A stretch of 64,000 nucleotides of DNA from Dendrophyllia cribrosa (GCA_024195265.1 JAJLRJ010000013.1:12527822-12591821); one strand, 5' to 3'; positions 33,201 through 44,064 are shown, counted from the first letter of the stretch. Numbers and translations: made by a program. Notes: generated by a model from the sequence alone, not told the origin.

Positions 33201-36200
33201 TAGTATCCTTTTTTATAAAAGATTTCCAGCCATTTGAATGGCTATCAAAAGAGCTCTAGTCTTTTGGGCAGTGACTTTACAGTTGATTTATTTTTGTTTT
33301 TGTTTGCTCACCATGCAATTGCATATGTCAAAGTAATTTGAAACCTGTTTGCTATTCACAGTATATAAACACGCATTCAAAAGAGAAACAACTTCAGACG
33401 ATATTAGACATTATATTGCCAGAACGATACTTGAAAATGAAAGTAGAGGATTTGGAAAGCTTAATTGTAATTTTGTCCAGCGAAATTACAAAGAAAACAG
33501 AATTCTTAGAATTGGACAGTTTGGCAAAAATTAATTCACAACGTTATGCTTAGTAGCTCAAACAGAATAAATCTGCTGAGTTTTGATTTTAAGACCGTCA
33601 AAAGACTGAAAAGACTCGGGGGTTTTGATTTTAACTTTTGTTGTTGGCAACTGAGTGTAAATGACCCAAACTTGATAACTTTTCGATAGCCGTTTTAGCT
33701 GTTTACAGCCAGCCATTTGAAATTTTTCTTGTGCCATTAAGCCGTTCAGCGCGAGCTGTTCGAAATAATTCTTTAGCCATTCAGCCATTCACAGCCAGCT
33801 GTTCACCACGAGCCGTTCAAAATTTTTCTACTGCCATTCATCCTTTCAACTTATCCAGAGATGCCAACCTCTGGAGATTAAAAATAGGGAGTTTTTTCTG
33901 GGTATGAATCCCCCCTCCCCGAGGCGTGAATCGAGCGACATAGTCGCGAGAATCAAAGGGGTCCGGAAAATTTTTTTGGCTTTACCCTTTTAGGTACCTT
34001 TTCTGCATTCCTGAGACCCGAAAAGCGTTTGTGAAGTTAAGATATGATGAAAGACCGCATTTTTTTTGGATTTTGGGAAAATTTGGGTTAAAATCTTAGC
34101 CTATTTTAGAGAAAAGATCCAAAGTCACTTTTATCCGGGAGATTTGGTGATCCGTACGGGAGACCGGGAGATTCGTTCCGTATCCGGGAGAGTTGGCATT
34201 TCTGACTTATCCATTCAAATTTTTTCCTCAGCCATTCAGCCGTTCAACTTCATCCGTTCAAAATTTTTCCTCAGCCATTCATTTGTTTTCGCGCGAGAGC
34301 TCAATTATAAATTTAATAACAATCACAAAATATATCAAGATCTAAATAAGACAGTTATTATTATCAATACCATACCAGCTTTCATTAACAGATCTATGGG
34401 AAGAGCTTACAATGTTTATGGCTCTGTCAATTCCAAGCCCGCTCATCCTCCCCCCGGGCATTTGTCAGGCATTTTATAACTTTTCCTTCCCAAGGGTGGG
34501 GCATTTGCTAAAATAGGTCAGCCCGGGGGTGGGGCATTGTCAAAACAATGTTATCTTATGGATATTAAAATTCGTACATGCTTCGTTGTTTATTTTAAAT
34601 TTTCTGATTGCACCCAATATAAAAATATAAAAACTGAGTTGATAAATGTCGTTTGAGTCCTGCACTTTTCAAGTGAAAATATTTATAAAGTTCACACAAT
34701 TTTCAAAACAGGCCGCCTATTGCCTTACCTTTCAAGTGCCACAGAAGATAATATCTATATCACGGCAAATTTTCAATTTTTGTTGACGTCTTATTTGCCA
34801 ACATTTGTGGCCTTGGTGTCTTTCCATCATGTCGCAACGGAAGAATCTGGCTATTTAAAAATTCAATGGCAACTTAACTTGAAAAAGCGTTTCAATCAAT
34901 GGCGACCTTACCGTGTAAATGGATTGAACGTAAGCATAATAATATTTTAATCAAAATTAATAACATTAACAACGAGAATCGACAGAAATTATTGGAGTCA
35001 AAAGTTTTGCGGAAACATAACACAAATATTTAGAACGAATGAGGGAACGGATATAAGTAATACTGAGGTAGAACGAAAGAATTCCTAGCATGAATAAAGA
35101 TCCATTTATTTGTGAGCAATTGTTGCTGCCATCAATAATCATTGAAATAAAAATTCTTGTCCCATGGGTCGGGCATTTCCACTCTTTCAGATGCCCCACC
35201 GTGGGGATTTGTACATATAAGCTGACCCCACCGTGGGGCATTTGCAACTTTTTTTACAATTCCAAAATCAAAAATTGTTCATTTTTCCTTTTGCAGCGTG
35301 CTCTTCATCCCCCAGAAGTTAAGCATGAAAGGCTTTTTGTTGTATCAGTTCTAGGATTCTTTGTTAATCTCATTGGAATCTTTGTTTTCCAGCATGGTGG
35401 TGCAGGTAACTTATTTCATTTAACATACCTGTACTGTTAAAACCCTCCTTAAAACCACCCAGTTTTAAAACCCTGCAAGTCATATAAGTGTCAACTGTCA
35501 TAACTTGGCCAATATTTGGTAGATTTCTATGAATTTTTGCCACCAGAATTGTCTTGTAATGATTACATGTACTCTGCTCGTTGAATGCATAAAATTGTCC
35601 CTTCCCGTATTTACGATGTAGTTGACCACCTCTATAACTTTTGGAATTTTTATTTTTTCTGAGTACACCCAAGACATGTACCACTTTAATACATGTATAT
35701 GTTGTGGTTTAAATTTTTCTTTGGTTTAAAAATTTTCAAACCAGTTTAATTTTTCTTTTCCTTTGTCTCAAATTCATTATCATATTCTGAGACAAAGGAA
35801 AACAAAAATCAAACTGGTTTAAAAAATTTTAAACCAAAGAAAAATTTGAACCACAACATATATATGGTGTAGGTTAAAATTATTTTCGGTTAAAAATTAT
35901 TTCAAACTAGGTTAATTTTTAGTTTCCTTTGTCCCTGATTCATTAAGTTAACATAATCTCAGACAAAGGAAAATAAAAATTAACCTAGGTTGAAATAATT
36001 TTAAACTAAAATAATTTTAACCTACAACATATACACTCATGAGGGCTGCAAAATAAGCTACGTTTAGGGGTATATACCAAACATATAAAATTATTACAAC
36101 ATTATTTAATGTTTTTAATTCTTTTTGTGTTTTAAACTCTTTTCTATGAAAGCCATAACTTCCTTTATTAATGCTGATGTGATATCGTCATCATGGTAAT

Positions 36201-39200
36201 ATCAATTTTACCAGAAAATTTATCATGCCAAACTTCAATTCAAAACCAGTTGGTAGTAAAAACTTTCATGTTGATCTGAAATGGAAAATACTGCTTGAAT
36301 GCCAATTGAAAAATGTAGGTACATGTATGGTCTCCAGAAAACTGTATCGCCACCTTAATTAGTAAAAATAATGTCTTGTTATGCTCTTTCATTGACAGGT
36401 CATGGACACTCGCACAGCCACGGCCATGGTCATAGCCACGGACACTCACACGATCATTCTCATGGACACTCACACATGAATGGTGGACACAACCACAGTC
36501 ATGACTCAGGTGAGCCTTTCAGAAGATGTGTGATGTTTAAAAAATAAAAAATGTCATGCAAGCTTTATGACAATAAAAATTTTATTGTACATACTTTACA
36601 TGTATATTTAATTGTAGCCTCAGTGATGCAAAAAGTATATATTAAATATTAAGTACTTTAAAAATCTTCTTTCCATCTACATGTTACATACATGTATGAA
36701 TTTAACAATTAGTAATTAATTGCTTCTAGTCAAGAGCGGTTTTCAAATGAGTGTCGTAAAACCAAAACTAACGTAATTACTAATTAATCATTTTGGCCAA
36801 TCACATTAGAGGCAGGCATTCCAATGAACCGATCAGAACTCATAGTAAATACATGTCGCTGGCGCCGAGCGCAGGAAAACGCGTGCGAGTGAGTCGTGAT
36901 TGGTTTTGGTTTTACTTCTGATTGGTCAAGAAAGTGGTGTGAGATTTTTTAGCCAATCACAAAGTGTAGCAATGCAAAACCAAAGCAATCACGAAATTAC
37001 TTTAGACGTGTACTCAGTTGAAAACCTCTTAATTATTATTAGCAATAATTATAAGTTTTGATCTAAACTTAAAGAGAACGTATTAAAAAATCCTTTTATA
37101 TACAGGGTGTTCACACAACGAAGAAAAGGTAGAAGTTTCCACAAGTAAAATAATGGAAGGTGAGTCAGTGACTACTCTTGAATTATTATCAAAATGAAAT
37201 GTTTTCAATGTCCAATGTTAGGGTTTAGTCTCGGGTCTACAACATCAACTGGCACCTTTTATATAAATGATATGTCAGGGGTAGGGTTCTAAACTTCATA
37301 CCCGCCATATTCTTTAAAATTTCCCCCTTTTCACTCTCTCCTTTGTAGCGTACTGTAGATTCCCCCCCCCCCCCCCCCCCCCCTTTCTCATCCTACTTTT
37401 AATCTCCTGTCATTTTTCCTGATGTCTTTTGTTATTTTTCTCTTCTTAGGAGTGTTTCTTCATGTAATGGCAGACACATTAGGAAGTATAGGTGTAATAA
37501 TATCAGCTGGGCTTATATACCAGTTTGGTAAGAATTTTTTTATTCTGGCCTATAATGATGGTCTACGAGGAGATTTTCTGGTAGACACTTACAATGTAGT
37601 GCATTCAATTGGCTTTATTCCAGAATACGAGTATACATAGAATTATCAAAACAAATCCCTTGATCCTTTCACTGATGTGACTGGCCAAACAATCAAAATT
37701 ATAAGAAAGAAATCCTGAATTTCATTTAATTTGTAAAATACTGAACAGCAAATTTATGACATCATTAACGAGTACATGTTCTGCTGATGAGCTTTAGTTT
37801 AGATGGTCACACTTCAGGATTTTATCCACAGACACAAAAGTTAGCGTAATGCACAGCACCACAGGATAGTACCACTCAGTAACTTTCATTTGAATGGTCA
37901 CACAAGACTGTTACATTTATTCTTATAATTCCAGAATACAACATTATATTGACCAATTGAATGCCATACTATAAAAAAGTTAAATCATCACCATGCATGT
38001 TTGACATTCATGTTAAACATGGCATTATTTCTAACATGTTTACATAACTTCTTTCATCTGATGTCAAATTTGATTATTATCGGAAATTCACATGTACATG
38101 TATACAGTTTTTTAGTGTTACACGTTTATATTAAGCTTGGTGATATTACTTATTTTATATTTTATGCTAATTGTTTGGGGTTTTTCATCTTCAGGCTGGA
38201 TGTTAGCTGATCCAATTTGTTCCATGTTTATATCTGTTCTCATTGTGTTCAGGTAAGAATTTTAAGGGTAGCTATTCAATCCAATCAGATTCAACACCCT
38301 CTTTGTTCCACCAGGGTTATTACACTTAAATTTTGTGGTTCAAATTTTTCTTTGGTTTGAAAATTTTCAAAGCAGTTTTAATTAATTTTTATTTTTCTTT
38401 GTCTGAGATTCATTATCGTGAGACAAAGGAAAACAAACTGGTTTGAATACGGTATTTTCAAACCAAAGAAAAATTTGAGCCACAAAGCCACAACATATAT
38501 GTTGTGGTTTAATTTTTGTTTTGGTTTGAAAATTTTCAAACCAGTTTAATTTTTATTTTCCTTTGTCTGAGATTCATTATCATAATCTGGGACAAAGGAA
38601 AATGAAAACCAAATGGCCCATAAACCACAAATAAACCACAAACTCAACTTGTAGATTTTTAATTTCAACTGGGTTCCTTTGGGGAATGCAAGTATCAACC
38701 TTCTTTCTTGTTATATAATGTAAGTTATACAACATGAGTGGTCGTGTTGTATTGGATGTACAATGACAAGCCGGCAACTGATTGTGGATCACACAAATGT
38801 TGTAGACCACTTATGAAATGAAAATGAAATGCTGATTAGTTATAACCACAGTTCATGTATATGTTGTAGGTTAAAATTATTGTTGGTAAAAACTATTTCA
38901 AACTAGGTTAATTTTTATTTTCCTTTGTCTGAGATTATGCTAATGAATCTGGGACAAAGGAAAAAAAACTAACCTGTAGTTTGAAAGAATTTTTAACCTA
39001 AAATAATTTTAACCTACAACATATACATCCACTAGTGGTTGTAGCTTATTAGCATTTCATAGCTGTTCTGTATTTAAGGATTACAAGCCTCCATTAAAGT
39101 GCACATGAAGTGAAATTTCCCTGCCATTTTTTTGGTATTATCTGAAAAAAGGTGTTTTAAGAATTATTTTGATGGGAAAATAAGTCACTTGAAGTGGCGG

Positions 39201-42200
39201 GAACATATTTTAACAAGCGACGCAAGTTGGGTGTATTAGACAAGGACCTGGGTTCTAGTGACATCATTAGGTGTGTTTACAACTGAGAGGTCACTTGTTT
39301 TACAGTGGAGTTTTGGCAACTTGTGGAAGGATTATTTTGATTAATATGGCTGAAAGCAATGTGTATTTTAGCCCCAGGTTCGTTCCCTTCTCCGTTATGT
39401 TTTGTTGTGATCAAACACAGGAATGACATCACAAATACCTTTTTGGCCATGCTGAAAATGTCACAAATTTCAGGCCCCAACAGGAGTTTTTAAACTGCTA
39501 AAAATAGTGGATCCTCTTTGCCCAAAAGAGAAAAACAATTGAAAATGAAATAAAGGTGATATAAACAACACAAAACCCTCAAAACAGTAGTGAAATTCCA
39601 CTTCATGTTCACTTTAAATTCATTTCTTTGGTACTTTTCTTATGAATGATTAAAGGGCTATGTTGTCATGAAGATTTTGCCGTTCTTGGGTCAAAACTGC
39701 CTTACATTAAAACTTAATACCTTTGTCAGACACTTTAATATAGAACACTAAAAGGAAGATATCAAGTAAATTTTTGAAGAGAGAATAATTTATATCATTC
39801 CATCCTGGCCATCTGCAGCCCAAGACACTTGTTTACTCTTACAACACAGTCTAGTAGAACAATTTTTTAAAAAAACTGGACTGTTATTTTTGAGTTTCCA
39901 CTGAATGGGGGATGACAACTCTAACAAATGCTGATTGAGCAATTATGTGTGTAACTGAAAGTTATGTCCCGAAAATTTGGAATATCTTCCCGATTTTTTC
40001 GGAGACATTCTCGCAAAAATTTCAAACTTCCCGAAATTTTAACAACATTATCTCATGTTTCCCAAAAATTTTTTAGTCTCCCGATTCCTGGCAAAATCTT
40101 CAGATTCCCGGGAGAATTTTGTTTTTCTCCCGAAACAGGCCTTCTTAGAGTGGGAGTTGTCACCCCCCATCACTGATATAAATATGTCCTTTGCCTTTTT
40201 TAAAGTAACACTAAAAATAGTGACAAAGCCCCTTTAAATAAATGAATTTTGTAATTTTTCTTATTAATCTGATCTGCGTGAGTAGATCTCTGAAACTTTT
40301 AACAGTTTTGTTTGTGAAGTGGGATCATTCAGTTCATTTGTTCATACATTGTAGAATGAAATTTTGTTTGCCAACATTGTTGATGTACATTGTATAATCA
40401 GTTACTAAAAACTGATCAACTGTTTGACTTTTATTTTCAAAGTGTAATCCCACTTTTGAGAGAATCAGTTGGAATATTAATGCAGAGAATTCCTACAGAC
40501 CTGGAAAAGAATGTGCATATTGGCTATCAAAGGGTCAGTGGACACTTTACTTTTATTACATACAGTCTATTTCAGTCACTTGGGATGCAAATCTTGACAT
40601 TTTGACTGCTTACTGCTGGCCGGTGATTGTTGGTTTCACACAAAGGCTTCTAAGTAGATCCTAAGTGCACTTCAAACCTTCTTTGAATGTAAAAGAGTAA
40701 AATACACATACTCGAACCCCACTTTGTGACCAGAGAAACATTTATTTTTCAAAAAGCTGAAGCATGCCACCAAGAATGATCTTTGCACAGGTTGACCTCA
40801 GCACTAAAACTTACCATGTTGATTTAATTCTCCAGTTTCCTGTTGATATCACTTATGCTGCATGGCTCGACATTCAAGGATCTCTTCCGGTCACAATAGC
40901 CCAACTCTTTGTTTTCATGGGTGAGCTAGTCATTCACCAACACCTATAGACCTGCATACCTTATACTTTGGTATGGTGTTATGTTCAATTTACCAGTTTA
41001 GTAAAAATTGACAGGAAAATACCAACTTCAAACTTCTGTAGAGTAGCATTTAATTTCCTGAAAAAGCAGTGCTTACCTTTTTTAATCATTAAATCCATTC
41101 CACAGGTGAATCAAATGGAAGATGTATTTAGCATTCAGGATCCACATTTTTGGGCATTAAGCAGGTACAGTAGATCAGAAACAGTACCCAAAAAGGTGCA
41201 AAAAAAGTCGTCATTAGGGTTTGATACTGCAACATATAATGGGAGCAACAATAGTAATGGAAAGTAATTTTCCTGAGCTCTCACTTGCATGATCACCCAC
41301 TTAACTGTCGCTGAGCATGTATGTCGTAAAGTGAGGCAAATGATGGTTTTTTATCTGCCTTTATCGATGAGCTAAGTGCGGGATCACTCCATAGCCATAG
41401 TCAAAACTGAGTGAGTTAACTACTGTAAACAACCAGCCTGTATGATAGTGTGGAATTCTTATGATCAAAATGAAAATAGTATAGTTCAAGATAGAGCGAT
41501 TTTCAATTTCAAAAATGTTAAAAGTAATTTTGCAATTGCTTTGATTATGCATTGCTATGGTTTGTGGCTAAAAAACTAAATTAAACTAATACTTGCACAT
41601 GATTTCCTGTGCTTGGTGGCAGCTACATGTATTTGCCTCGAGTTTTGGTGGTTCATTGTGTTATCTGCGTGAGTTGTGATTGGCCAGAGTTGATCTTGTT
41701 TATTCTGTTGTTATAGCAACATATGGATTGGAACATTGCGACTTCTTGTGGCACCTACCGCTGACACGCACAAAATTCTCTCTCAGACTCATCATATCTT
41801 CATGGAGGTATGATGCCATTATACATGTAACATATATTGATTTCTTAATAGTAAATATGATAAACACTTAGTTTTATGCATATGTATACAGTACAAGCCA
41901 CTAAACTTGGTAACAGCATGGATAATCTATCATGAACGTTTTGCTTTAATCATAAACTTTTCAGCATTTCTTTATGCGCAATGTGCAATTCTAAGCCAGG
42001 AAATCTGCAACGAATGTTCAAATTTCTTTCAATACCAATCTCCATGCCAAATTCAGGAAAACCTGTGCCCTGTTCCAGACAAAACAGAGCATTTTGTCAT
42101 GCCCTGTTCTAGACCAAAATGCTCCCTCAAAAACCACACCCTGACTAGCAGCACATCCCTATATAACTTCTATAAGGGAGTACCCCCCCCCCCCCCACCC

Positions 42201-43193
42201 AGTTCAAATGGTATACTCTGTCAATTGTTGACTACCCTAGTGTTACCCATGTCCCTATATAACTTTGATAAGGGAGCACCCCCCCCCCCCACCCAGTTCA
42301 AATGGTATACTCTGTCAATTGTTGACTACCCTAGTGTTACCCATGTCCCTATATAACTTTGATAAGGGAGTACCCCCCCCCCCCACCCAGTTCAAATGGT
42401 ATACTCTGTCAATTGTTGACTACCCTAGTGTTACCCATGTCCCTATATAACTTCTATAAGGGAGTACCCCCCCCCCACCCAGTTCAAATGGTATACTCTG
42501 TCAATTGTTGACTACCCTAGTGTTACCCATGTCCCTATATAACTTCTATAAGGGAGTACCCCCCCCCCCCACCCAGTTCAAATGGTATACTCTGTCAATT
42601 GTTGACTACCCTAGTGTTACCCATGTCCCTATATAACTTCTATAAGGGAGTACCCCCCCCCCCCCCACCCAGTTCAAATGGTATACTCTGTCAATTGTTG
42701 ACTACCCTAGTGTTACCCATGTCCCTATATAACTTCTATAAGGGAGTACCCCCCCCCCACCCAGTTCAAATGGTATACTCTGTCAATTGTTGACTACCCT
42801 AGTGTTACCCATGTCCCTATATAACTTTTATAAGGGAGTACCCCCCCCCCCCCCACCCAGTTCAAATGGTATACTCTGTCAATTGTTGACTACCCTAGTG
42901 TTACCCATGTCCCTATATAACTTCTATAAGGGAGTACCCCCCCCCCCCCACCCAGTTCAAATGGTATACTCTGTCAATTGTTGACTACCCTAGTGTTACC
43001 CATGTCCCTATATAACTTTTATAAGGGAGTATCCCGCCCCTCTCCCCGGGTTCAAATGGTAAGTTCTGTATGGAGTTTTGGCTACCGTAGGGGTTATATT
43101 AGAGTTTATGCGGTTTTGAAAATTAACCCTTTTTATCTCTGTTTGCAGCTTGGAGTAAAACAGCTCTATGTGCAGATTGAACACTCTTACTGA
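30157..43193 (+). CDS. SLC30A7: Zinc transporter 7 gene, complete, 13 coding exons
   Basis: Cation-diffusion-facilitator antiporter moving cytosolic zinc into the Golgi and early secretory compartments. The thirteen exons total 1089 bases, 362 codons plus TGA, against 376 residues in human ZnT7. Six membrane segments are visible. Zinc-site residues are His73/Asp77 (HMFFD, segment 2) and His227/Asp231 (HVMAD, segment 5). A loop of alternating His/Gly/Ser (about residues 168-203) lies between segments 4 and 5. Start MLPL, LSFAFVELAYGIW, AGFVNGLF, PLLRESVGILMQR and QLYVQIE match ZnT7 rather than other ZnTs. All junctions are GT-AG and in phase. ZnT7 is known to be constitutively expressed; nothing here shows its regulation. 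Confidence 0.97.
30342..30443 (+). CDS. SLC30A7: SLC30A7 exon 2: membrane segment 1
   Basis: Acceptor TTTTTTTCCAG, donor GTAAAC. Encodes SSRNLFFFLLLNLSFAFVEL and AYGIWTN, the first membrane helix. Confidence 0.95.
30561..30674 (+). CDS. SLC30A7: SLC30A7 exon 3: membrane segment 2 and first zinc site
   Basis: Acceptor TTTCTTTCAG, donor GTAAGT. LGLISDSFHMFFDCTALLAG holds the HxxxD zinc pair. Confidence 0.96.
30985..31390. repeat. Retroelement-tail-like sequence in SLC30A7 intron 3
   Basis: An ACA/CAA run near 31098-31110 and CTGAAGAAGGGCTAAGCCCG..GCTGAAAC near 31318-31350 look like 3' tails of non-LTR or Penelope-type elements. Weak. Confidence 0.25.
31795..32050 (-). mobile_element. LINE 3' end fragment in SLC30A7 intron 3
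   Basis: Minus strand reads KLWNVLPDSIRTSVFTDFRR then K..SLFRLAE and a stop, the usual end of CR1/L2-type proteins, followed by a TATGTATG tail (31795-31812). Confidence 0.65.
32096..32183 (+). CDS. SLC30A7: SLC30A7 exon 4: membrane segment 3
   Basis: Acceptor TTTGATTTTCAG, donor GTACAT. Encodes YGRAEVMAGFVNGLFLVFVA then FFILSEAVE. Confidence 0.96.
32695..32870 (+). repeat. tRNA-derived SINE in SLC30A7 intron 4
   Basis: TAGCTCAGTGGTTAGAGCAT (A box 32701-32711), GACCGGTGTGCGGAGGGTCA, and GGTTTGATATCC (B box 32745-32755) reproduce a tRNA gene, but the B box has changes and the acceptor stem is not paired, so this is a SINE rather than a working tRNA. Confidence 0.7.
32900..34290. repeat. GCCGTTCAA-type minisatellite, interrupted
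   Basis: Units around AGCCGTTCAAAAAATCTTC and AGCCATTCGAACGGCT fill 32905-33245, 33690-33850 and 34205-34290. A non-repeat stretch (33246-33690) and a hAT-like insertion (33857-34204) split the array. Confidence 0.75.
33857..34204. mobile_element. hAT-like non-autonomous element, 8-bp target duplication
   Basis: AGAGATGCCAAC and GTTGGCATTTCTG ends, flanked by exact ACTTATCC at 33849-33856 and 34205-34212. It lies in the minisatellite. Terminal style resembles 20785-21247. Confidence 0.78.
34291..35296. other. SLC30A7 intron 4 remainder
   Basis: Repeated GGTGGGGCATTTG / CCGTGGGGCATTTG motifs at 34490-34540 and 35190-35245 suggest termini of one repeat family. No extra exon supported. Confidence 0.35.
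35297..35405 (+). CDS. SLC30A7: SLC30A7 exon 5: membrane segment 4
   Basis: Acceptor CCTTTTGCAG, donor GTAACT. HERLFVVSVLGFFVNLIGIF then VFQHGG, directly before the His-rich loop. Confidence 0.96.
35697..35862. mobile_element. Hairpin MITE, TTGTGGTTTAA type
   Basis: ATATGTTGTGGTTTAAATTT to its complement; inner CCTTTGTCTCA / TGAGACAAAGG. Near-perfect palindrome in SLC30A7 intron 5. Confidence 0.85.
35863..36033. mobile_element. Hairpin MITE, TTGTAGGTTAAAA type
   Basis: GTGTAGGTTAAAATTATTTT and complement; same CCTTTGTC core as its neighbour, directly abutting it. Confidence 0.85.
36399..36509 (+). CDS. SLC30A7: SLC30A7 exon 6: histidine-rich loop
   Basis: Acceptor TTCATTGACAG, donor GTGAGC. 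Encodes GHGHSHSHGHGHSHGHSHDH and SHGHSHMNGGHNHSHDS; such loops bind zinc in ZnT proteins. It forms one open exon, so the repeats are coding, not a satellite. Confidence 0.95.
36734..37029. mobile_element. MITE of GAGCGGTTTTCAA family in SLC30A7 intron 6
   Basis: GAGCGGTTTTCAAATGAGTG at left, CTCAGTTGAAAACCTC at right; inner GATTGGTTTTGGTTTTAC. Same family as 61527-61824 in the opposite orientation. Confidence 0.75.
37106..37159 (+). CDS. SLC30A7: SLC30A7 exon 7: loop end
   Basis: Short exon, acceptor TATATACAG, donor GTGAGT. Encodes GCSHNEEKVEVSTSKIME, a charged linker corresponding to the end of the variable loop; phases on both sides agree. Confidence 0.88.
37450..37527 (+). CDS. SLC30A7: SLC30A7 exon 8: membrane segment 5 and second zinc site
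   Basis: Acceptor CTCTTCTTAG, donor GTAAGA. GVFLHVMADTLGSIGVIISA has the second HxxxD motif. Confidence 0.96.
38195..38252 (+). CDS. SLC30A7: SLC30A7 exon 9: membrane segment 6
   Basis: Acceptor TTCATCTTCAG, donor GTAAGA. Encodes GWMLADPICSMFISVLIVF; ADPICS is a family signature. Confidence 0.95.
38333..38485. mobile_element. Hairpin MITE, TTGTGGTTTAA type
   Basis: TTGTGGTTCAAATTTTTCTT and TTTGAGCCACAA ends with CCTTTGTCTGAGA / GTGAGACAAAGG core. A further copy with a broken right arm starts at 38495. Confidence 0.8.
38495..38640. mobile_element. Hairpin MITE, broken right arm
   Basis: Intact left arm TATGTTGTGGTTTAATTTTT, core CTGGGACAAAGGAAAATGAA, then ACCAAATGGCCCATAAACCA where the pair should continue. 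Confidence 0.65.
38859..39024. mobile_element. Hairpin MITE, TTGTAGGTTAAAA type
   Basis: ATATGTTGTAGGTTAAAATT and complement ends; core CCTTTGTCTGAGATT / AATCTGGGACAAAGG. In SLC30A7 intron 9. Confidence 0.82.
39785..40237. repeat. Interspersed repeat interrupted by a MITE
   Basis: ATCTGCAGCCCAAGAC..CACTGATATAAATATG..AGTAACACTAAAAA also occurs, uninterrupted, at 53880-54045. Confidence 0.75.
39905..40170. mobile_element. MITE with empty-site evidence
   Basis: ATGGGGGATGACAACTC and GAGTTGTCACCCCCCAT ends (offset by a base or two), flanked by CACTGA at 39899-39904 and 40171-40176. The paralogous repeat at 53880-54045 lacks it, fixing its borders. Confidence 0.8.
40443..40533 (+). CDS. SLC30A7: SLC30A7 exon 10: start of cytosolic C-terminal domain
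   Basis: Acceptor TTTTCAAAG, donor GTCAGT (less usual but GT). VIPLLRESVGILMQRIPTDL matches ZnT7 closely. Confidence 0.96.
41106..41164 (+). CDS. SLC30A7: SLC30A7 exon 11
   Basis: Acceptor CATTCCACAG, donor GTACAG. Encodes VNQMEDVFSIQDPHFWALS, the cytosolic domain. Confidence 0.94.
41717..41807 (+). CDS. SLC30A7: SLC30A7 exon 12
   Basis: Acceptor TTGTTATAG, donor GTATGA. Encodes NIWIGTLRLLVAPTADTHKI and LSQTHHIFME. Confidence 0.95.
42170..43045. repeat. ~93-bp tandem array, nine units, in SLC30A7 intron 12
   Basis: Unit: ACCCAGTTCAAATGGTATAC, TCTGTCAATTGTTGACTACC, CTAGTGTTACCCATGTCCCT, ATATAACTTCTATAAGGGAG, TAC then a C-run of 8-16. Units are nearly identical; mostly the C-run length varies. 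Reverse strand gives the GTACTCCCTTATA terminus of the 7618-8186 element. Confidence 0.9.
43149..43193 (+). CDS. SLC30A7: SLC30A7 exon 13 with stop
   Basis: Acceptor CTGTTTGCAG; LGVKQLYVQIEHSY then TGA. The preceding intron contains the nine-unit tandem array. Confidence 0.95.
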   Translation, partial: LGVKQLYVQIEHSY

Positions 43194-43574
43194 TGTCGCG
43201 GAAGAGAAGATGAGGAGAGAGAGAACTGTCAGCCTTTACTGCGAATGACAGAAATAACTCCTTTCTTCTAATGCCAATAATAATTTTTAACTATTCACGT
43301 TTTGCACATTTACATGTACTGTGGCTATTTTAATAACAGATTTTTAGCCATGGCAAGACGAGTGGGTAAATACCGTGTCGCAGAGCAATGCTGATCAGCA
43401 GTTTCATAAAAAAGTCGTTTTTATGAGGACATGTTTTATTTGATGGCATTAGACCACGGGAAAGGATAATATATGAAACCTCGTCACCAGGGCCTTATCC
43501 ACTTTCTAAATGGCAGGGCCAGTGTAGATATTCGTAGACAAGGCTGCTAGCATAATCCAAGAATTATGGAGTAT

Positions 43575-43690
43575 TTTGTCACTTGACACGCACTTGACAC
43601 ACACTTGACACGCACTTGACACACACTTGACACGCACTTGACACACACTTGACACGCACTTGACACACTTGACACACACTTGACACACGA
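43575..43690. repeat. ACTTGACACR tandem repeat
   Basis: About eleven units of ACTTGACACACAC / ACTTGACACGC in the presumed SLC30A7 3' UTR. Confidence 0.85.
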
Positions 43691-43901
43691 TAAAATGGCG
43701 TTTTCGGAGGTTATTTCCATTGATGATAGTTCTCAAACGAAATGAAGACATTCATCATGTTTTTTGGCAGCTTTGTCCAGATGTTTCTATGCCCGCCCTG
43801 CCATTTTTAAAGTGCGAGAAGACCCTTGGGACAAGATAAGAAGATATGTTGTCTCACTGGGAGGAGAAAAGTAAACAAAATACATGAATTTATCGAAACA
43901 A

Positions 43902-44064
43902 TGGGCCTGGTCGCCCTACAGTCAAAAACAAAACAGCCCGTGTAAAATGACATAAAAACAAAAACATTCCACAAAAAGCGTGTCCCACCGGAGCGGTTTC
44001 TTTTGTTTTCCTTGATTTTTGCGCGAGCGGATTTTTGTTTTTGACTGTAGTGCGACCAGGCCCA
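43902..44064. mobile_element. MITE, ~30-bp inverted termini
   Basis: TGGGCCTGGTCGCCCTACAG..AAAAACAAAA and complement TTTTTGTTTTTGACTGTAGT..CCAGGCCCA. Confidence 0.8.

Noticed and set aside
34720..34950. Extra ZnT7 exon
   Set aside because: Not needed: exon 4 and exon 5 join in phase and match the family without a gap.
41907..43193. Proline-rich plus-strand frames
   Set aside because: Translations of the C-run tandem array in the ZnT7 intron; unit length changes shift the frame.
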